From Theristus sp. LFF4_11 (Eukaryota > Nematoda > Chromadorea > Monhysterida > Xyalidae), in NCBI GenBank assembly GCA_030248135.1, contig JASANC010001169.1, positions 124,001-188,000 of the forward strand: a stretch of 64,000 nt of DNA. Direction: 5' to 3'. The stretch's first letter is position 1. Every line of letters starts with the position of its first letter. This document shows positions 60,769-64,000 of the stretch, piece by piece. The translations under genes were made by a program, and so were the position numbers. The notes under the pieces were generated by a model, which had not been told where the DNA came from, made no database searches, and saw only the letters and a list, made by a program, of their open reading frames with translations.

Positions 60769-63556
60769 TTAGTGGTAATGATGGTGTTGCCATGAGCTCT
60801 TGTGTTTTCGACAGAATACAAGCGTACAATAGCATCGTCCCGATCGCCAGTCGTCTGCGGTCAACTTGCAGTGGCATTCCGCACACAGTCCCAGTTCGTT
60901 GTAGTTTGTCCGTTGGCGTAACAACGCTGAATATGTTTCATTGGCGCTCTGCAATTGGCACACGCTAAACACTGTTTCGTGTCGCTCGTGACGGAATTTC
61001 AGTCAGATTTTTTCATGTTTTAATAAGGAAATCGTTCACTACTAAATTCGCCATTACACGGTGGCTCTACAAAAGCTGCTTCTGAAGTGAACGCAGTTCA
61101 GTAACAAACCAGTTCAAAAAGGAATTTAGAAACCACGGTTGATACTGTACTTACGTAGATTGGCATTGAAATACTGTTTATGAGATGTGAAATGAATTGA
61201 TTTCAATTCGGATATGTACAGAAAAAGTGCAGATGTATCTTAGTTGCAGATATTGGTGTGTGTGTGTGATCGTGCAGATGCACATTCAAATGCAGAAACC
61301 CGTGCACATAATTTTTTTAAATTAACCAAGTAAACCTAAATTAAGGTCAACCACACAGCCGTTTTTTAATAATGAAAAATTTTCGGCGTCTGCAAGTGTT
61401 TCTGCGGGCTGCGCGCGTTTATGCCTCTGCGTGCAGAGACAAAATAAATAAGTCCAAATAAATCGAACTTCATAGACTTCGCTGTGGTCCTGCTCGGAGT
61501 CGGAATTGCTGCTTTCCTCGACGCTGAGCGAAAGCTCGTAGTCATCGACCGAGCACGGTGATGAGGCCGATTGGACACGACGCAACGTTGTGAAATACTG
61601 CTGTTTCGGCACTACCACCACACGCCGCTGTTGTGTGCTGCGTGCGTTGTTGCCGCTAGTGGTTGGCGTCTTACTGGAGCTGTAGTTGGCATGCAATTTT
61701 GGACTCGACAGTTCTATATTTGCTAATAAGATAACAAAACACCCACAACCCGGCAGATAAAACATCGCATAAACTGTTATCTTTTTCTGAAAATGTCCAT
61801 TGGCGCACGGCTTTTTCAAAACCCTGCACTTACTTGGTCTTTCCATTGACTGATTGTTCAGATGTGTTACGCGATGCGCGCGATCTGTCACTTCGTGAGT
61901 GTCTGCAGATAAACGGACTTGCAAACAGGAATGGCAGTTTCACATCATAAACATTCCCCTATGTACTGTGTTGTTTCAGACACGCAGATGGAAAAAACTG
62001 TGCGCCAAAAATAACCCCCACATAAACTGGTCGTGTTCAGCGTGGAACGTTTCATCGCGCGCCAACGCATACGGTAATAGGACGAAAAAAACCAATAATG
62101 CACGGACGTTCTCGTTTGTGGCCGAGGTTTCGTTTGTTTGGATGAAGATGCCGACGACGCTCCGGGCCGTTGCTCCCGTGCGGCGGCGGCGGCGAGTGAC
62201 TGCGCAGAGTGAATGACGTCATAATTGGTGACGATCTCTGGTGGCACCGGCCCTGGCTGGAGACAGACGACCGGCTCCGACCGAGAACGGGACACACCGG
62301 AGCGTTGGCGGTCACGTTTTTGACGTAACCGAAACACGCTCTCTTTGGTTTTCTTTTCCATCGTCTCCTAAACGAGTGCTGCTAAGCAAAATAATGAATT
62401 GAGTTGTTGCAACGCCGCAAACGGGACTCAATGATTGGTGTTCATTCATCTGCTCCTTTCACTGTGATGCTATTGTCATATTGCCAAAATGAAAATATCT
62501 AGATAAAAATTCAGTTCAACAACTTTTATCAAAGCGCAGCATTATTCACAGCAGAATTTTGAGAAAACTTTCTCCAATAAAAAAGCGATGAGCACCTTCT
62601 GTTTGGTATTCATTTTTGCATCGACTTCATTCGGTCTCACGTTGTTGTTTGGCGATGACTGTGACGTTGTCTGTTTATTGAGTGGCACTTCTAATGGAAT
62701 GATTCGCACCAGTTCAGCCGACGGTCGCGCCGCACTGGCATGCGTCGGTCCAGTTCCTCTCATGCCCATGCCAGTTGTCACATTGACGGACAGTGTTAGA
62801 ATGCTTCCATTTGTAATTCCTATAATTAACAGATCAGACCGCTACTCGATTCCCACCAGACTGTTTTTTTTACTAATGACTGATCGTCCATCAGAATTGT
62901 TTAAAATTTCAACCAAAAACGTCGCTTGTAGTTGTCAGTCACCTAGATCGGCCAAGTGTGCACAATCGTCGAGTTTGTTTCCTTTGTGTATGAGCTCCTG
63001 ACTGAATGTGGGAATGCCCCTCGCGATCGTTATTGCCTGCTTGATTTGGTACACGGTCGCGTCACGCGACAGACTGACCACCATCGGCGATTCGTTTGCC
63101 ATCGGCAGCTTCACGGTGACGTCAATCGATGCAATCGCTGGGTGTGTTTGTAATTCCCGGTGAAGTTGCGTTTGTGAAGTCAAGGTTGTGTTATAAAATG
63201 GCACGAGTTATGTTCTGCGAATGGATGGTCAGTCCGCGACTAATTCAGCATACAAAACTGATGTCAGATGACGTTCAGCTGTGCTGATTTTAAATTGCCG
63301 TGCAGCCGTGAATCTGTCTTATCTGTGCGTGCAAATGCATACTATGACACGTTCAGGAAGAAAGATAATGCCTTGATGTGAGAAGACCAAGACCGAGAAT
63401 GCCTTATTTATTCAACCATTATGTTTTTTTACACGAACTTGCGTCTGATTGGGTCGCGCTATCGCCCACGCTGATATTCGTTTTTGAGTCGCTGCTGCTG
63501 CGTGCTGTTGCGAAATTTTCCTGTTCATCTGGACGATCCTGATGATTTTCAGACAT
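60769..63556 (-). CDS. Ubiquitin-like plus AN1 zinc finger protein, ZFAND4-like
   Basis: Proposed minus-strand exons: 63556-63439, 63137-62943, 62819-62596, 62367-62073, 61902-61834, 61713-61469, 61426-61352, 60948-60769, giving 466 residues in frame. Residues about 40-125 read as a ubiquitin-like fold (IDVTVKLP, ATVYQIKQAITIARGIP, ELIHKGNKLDD, LGITNGSILTLSV) followed by MRGTGP, close to the MRGGP that follows the domain in ZFAND4. The middle is basic and Ser-rich. The last exon is an AN1-type finger: C429, C432, C446, C448, C453, H456, H462, H464. The first two and last exons are firm; the end of exon 4 (62104 or 62073), exon 5, the 42-base intron 61427-61468 and the donor at 61352 are uncertain. 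Midnolin has a similar ubiquitin-like domain and is the main alternative if the AN1 exon proves separate. The AN1 family acts around ubiquitin and the proteasome; the exact role here is unknown. Confidence 0.7.
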
Positions 63557-64000
63557 TTCACACAGCAGAATTGATAAGTGTAAAACGTGGTGGTCTGTTA
63601 ATCTTAATGGTGGTTGGTTGGTGATTTGGTGTAGTAGATGGATGATGACAACAGGAATTAGTGTGTGAGCAAAGAACTTTATTTATCACGACGACTGCGT
63701 ATCGAAAGCGCCAGACTGCGTATAAAAAAGAATTGAAAATATGCTTCAACGCAGCTTATTTTATAAGCCCAGTGACCAAAAAGCGACCGGAGCACGTTTG
63801 AGTTCCCGCGTTCATCTTCATGCATTCATACTGTATACGTTTTTCACACGTTGCTTGAAAGAACGCAACGTAGAAATTAACTGAACTTGCAATACCTCAA
63901 TAATTAAAGTAGCAGTTACAAAATTATTTTTTTTTCAAAATTAGCAGACAATTTTAAATTTGTATAAATTGTTTTGTTTAAGTATTTTTTAAAGTTCTGT
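63557..64000. other. Upstream flank of the ZFAND4-like gene
   Basis: AT-rich; expected to hold the 5' UTR and promoter of the minus-strand gene. No TATA box or other site can be marked with confidence. Confidence 0.4.

Noticed and set aside
60512..60886. Minus-strand ORF of 124 codons overlapping the AN1 exon
   Set aside because: Different frame from the cysteine-rich AN1 reading and no recognisable motif.
62935..63204. Continuous 89-codon minus-strand ORF as the start of the ubiquitin-like gene
   Set aside because: It lacks an ATG (it opens at GTG after a stop); a spliced first exon at 63556-63439 joins in the right phase and supplies a proper start.

Overview
This window is animal nuclear DNA, most likely from a nematode-like ecdysozoan. 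The evidence is multi-exon genes with introns of mostly 40-1,000 bases, strong TTTTCAG-type 3' splice sites with very loose 5' splice sites, and clear homologues of animal-only proteins (Dachshund, 4E-T). No species can be named from the sequence. I rebuilt gene models by hand from splice sites, keeping the reading frame through every junction. Each of the five main models closes without a frame error, although a few junctions are choices between alternatives.

Layout. Positions 1-6,340 and 31,200-32,580 are repeat-rich: nested hAT-like miniature transposons with 8-base target duplications, a G-rich miniature transposon and a tRNA-derived SINE. Positions 6,850-9,150 are a GC/TG-rich, alternating purine-pyrimidine stretch with no gene I can support. 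A 7-exon plus-strand gene (9,438-20,466) encodes a 1,053-residue protein with two N-terminal YAFGSxTPR repeats and a very long acidic tail. One of its introns is almost entirely a 2.73-kb foldback element flanked by TTAA, and another holds a 72-base minisatellite. A dachshund (DACH) homologue lies on the minus strand (26,314-22,290). After a 6.6-kb gap comes an ATRX/XNP chromatin remodeller on the plus strand (32,913-48,787, 32 exons, 1,809 residues). A small gene for a predicted secreted protein sits in ATRX intron 12 on the opposite strand. Convergent with ATRX is a 4E-T (eIF4E transporter) homologue on the minus strand (58,198-51,213, 20 exons, 1,029 residues). Last is a minus-strand gene with a ubiquitin-like domain and a C-terminal AN1-type zinc finger, resembling ZFAND4 (63,556-60,769).

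The genes are functionally unrelated (chromatin, transcription, mRNA repression, ubiquitin-like), as expected for an ordinary animal locus; nothing suggests an operon or cluster. The most interesting points are the nested secreted-protein gene, the duplicated YAFGSxTPR module, the noncanonical eIF4E-binding motif in 4E-T, the altered AN1 finger, and the well-preserved transposon insertions whose target sites and empty sites can be read directly.
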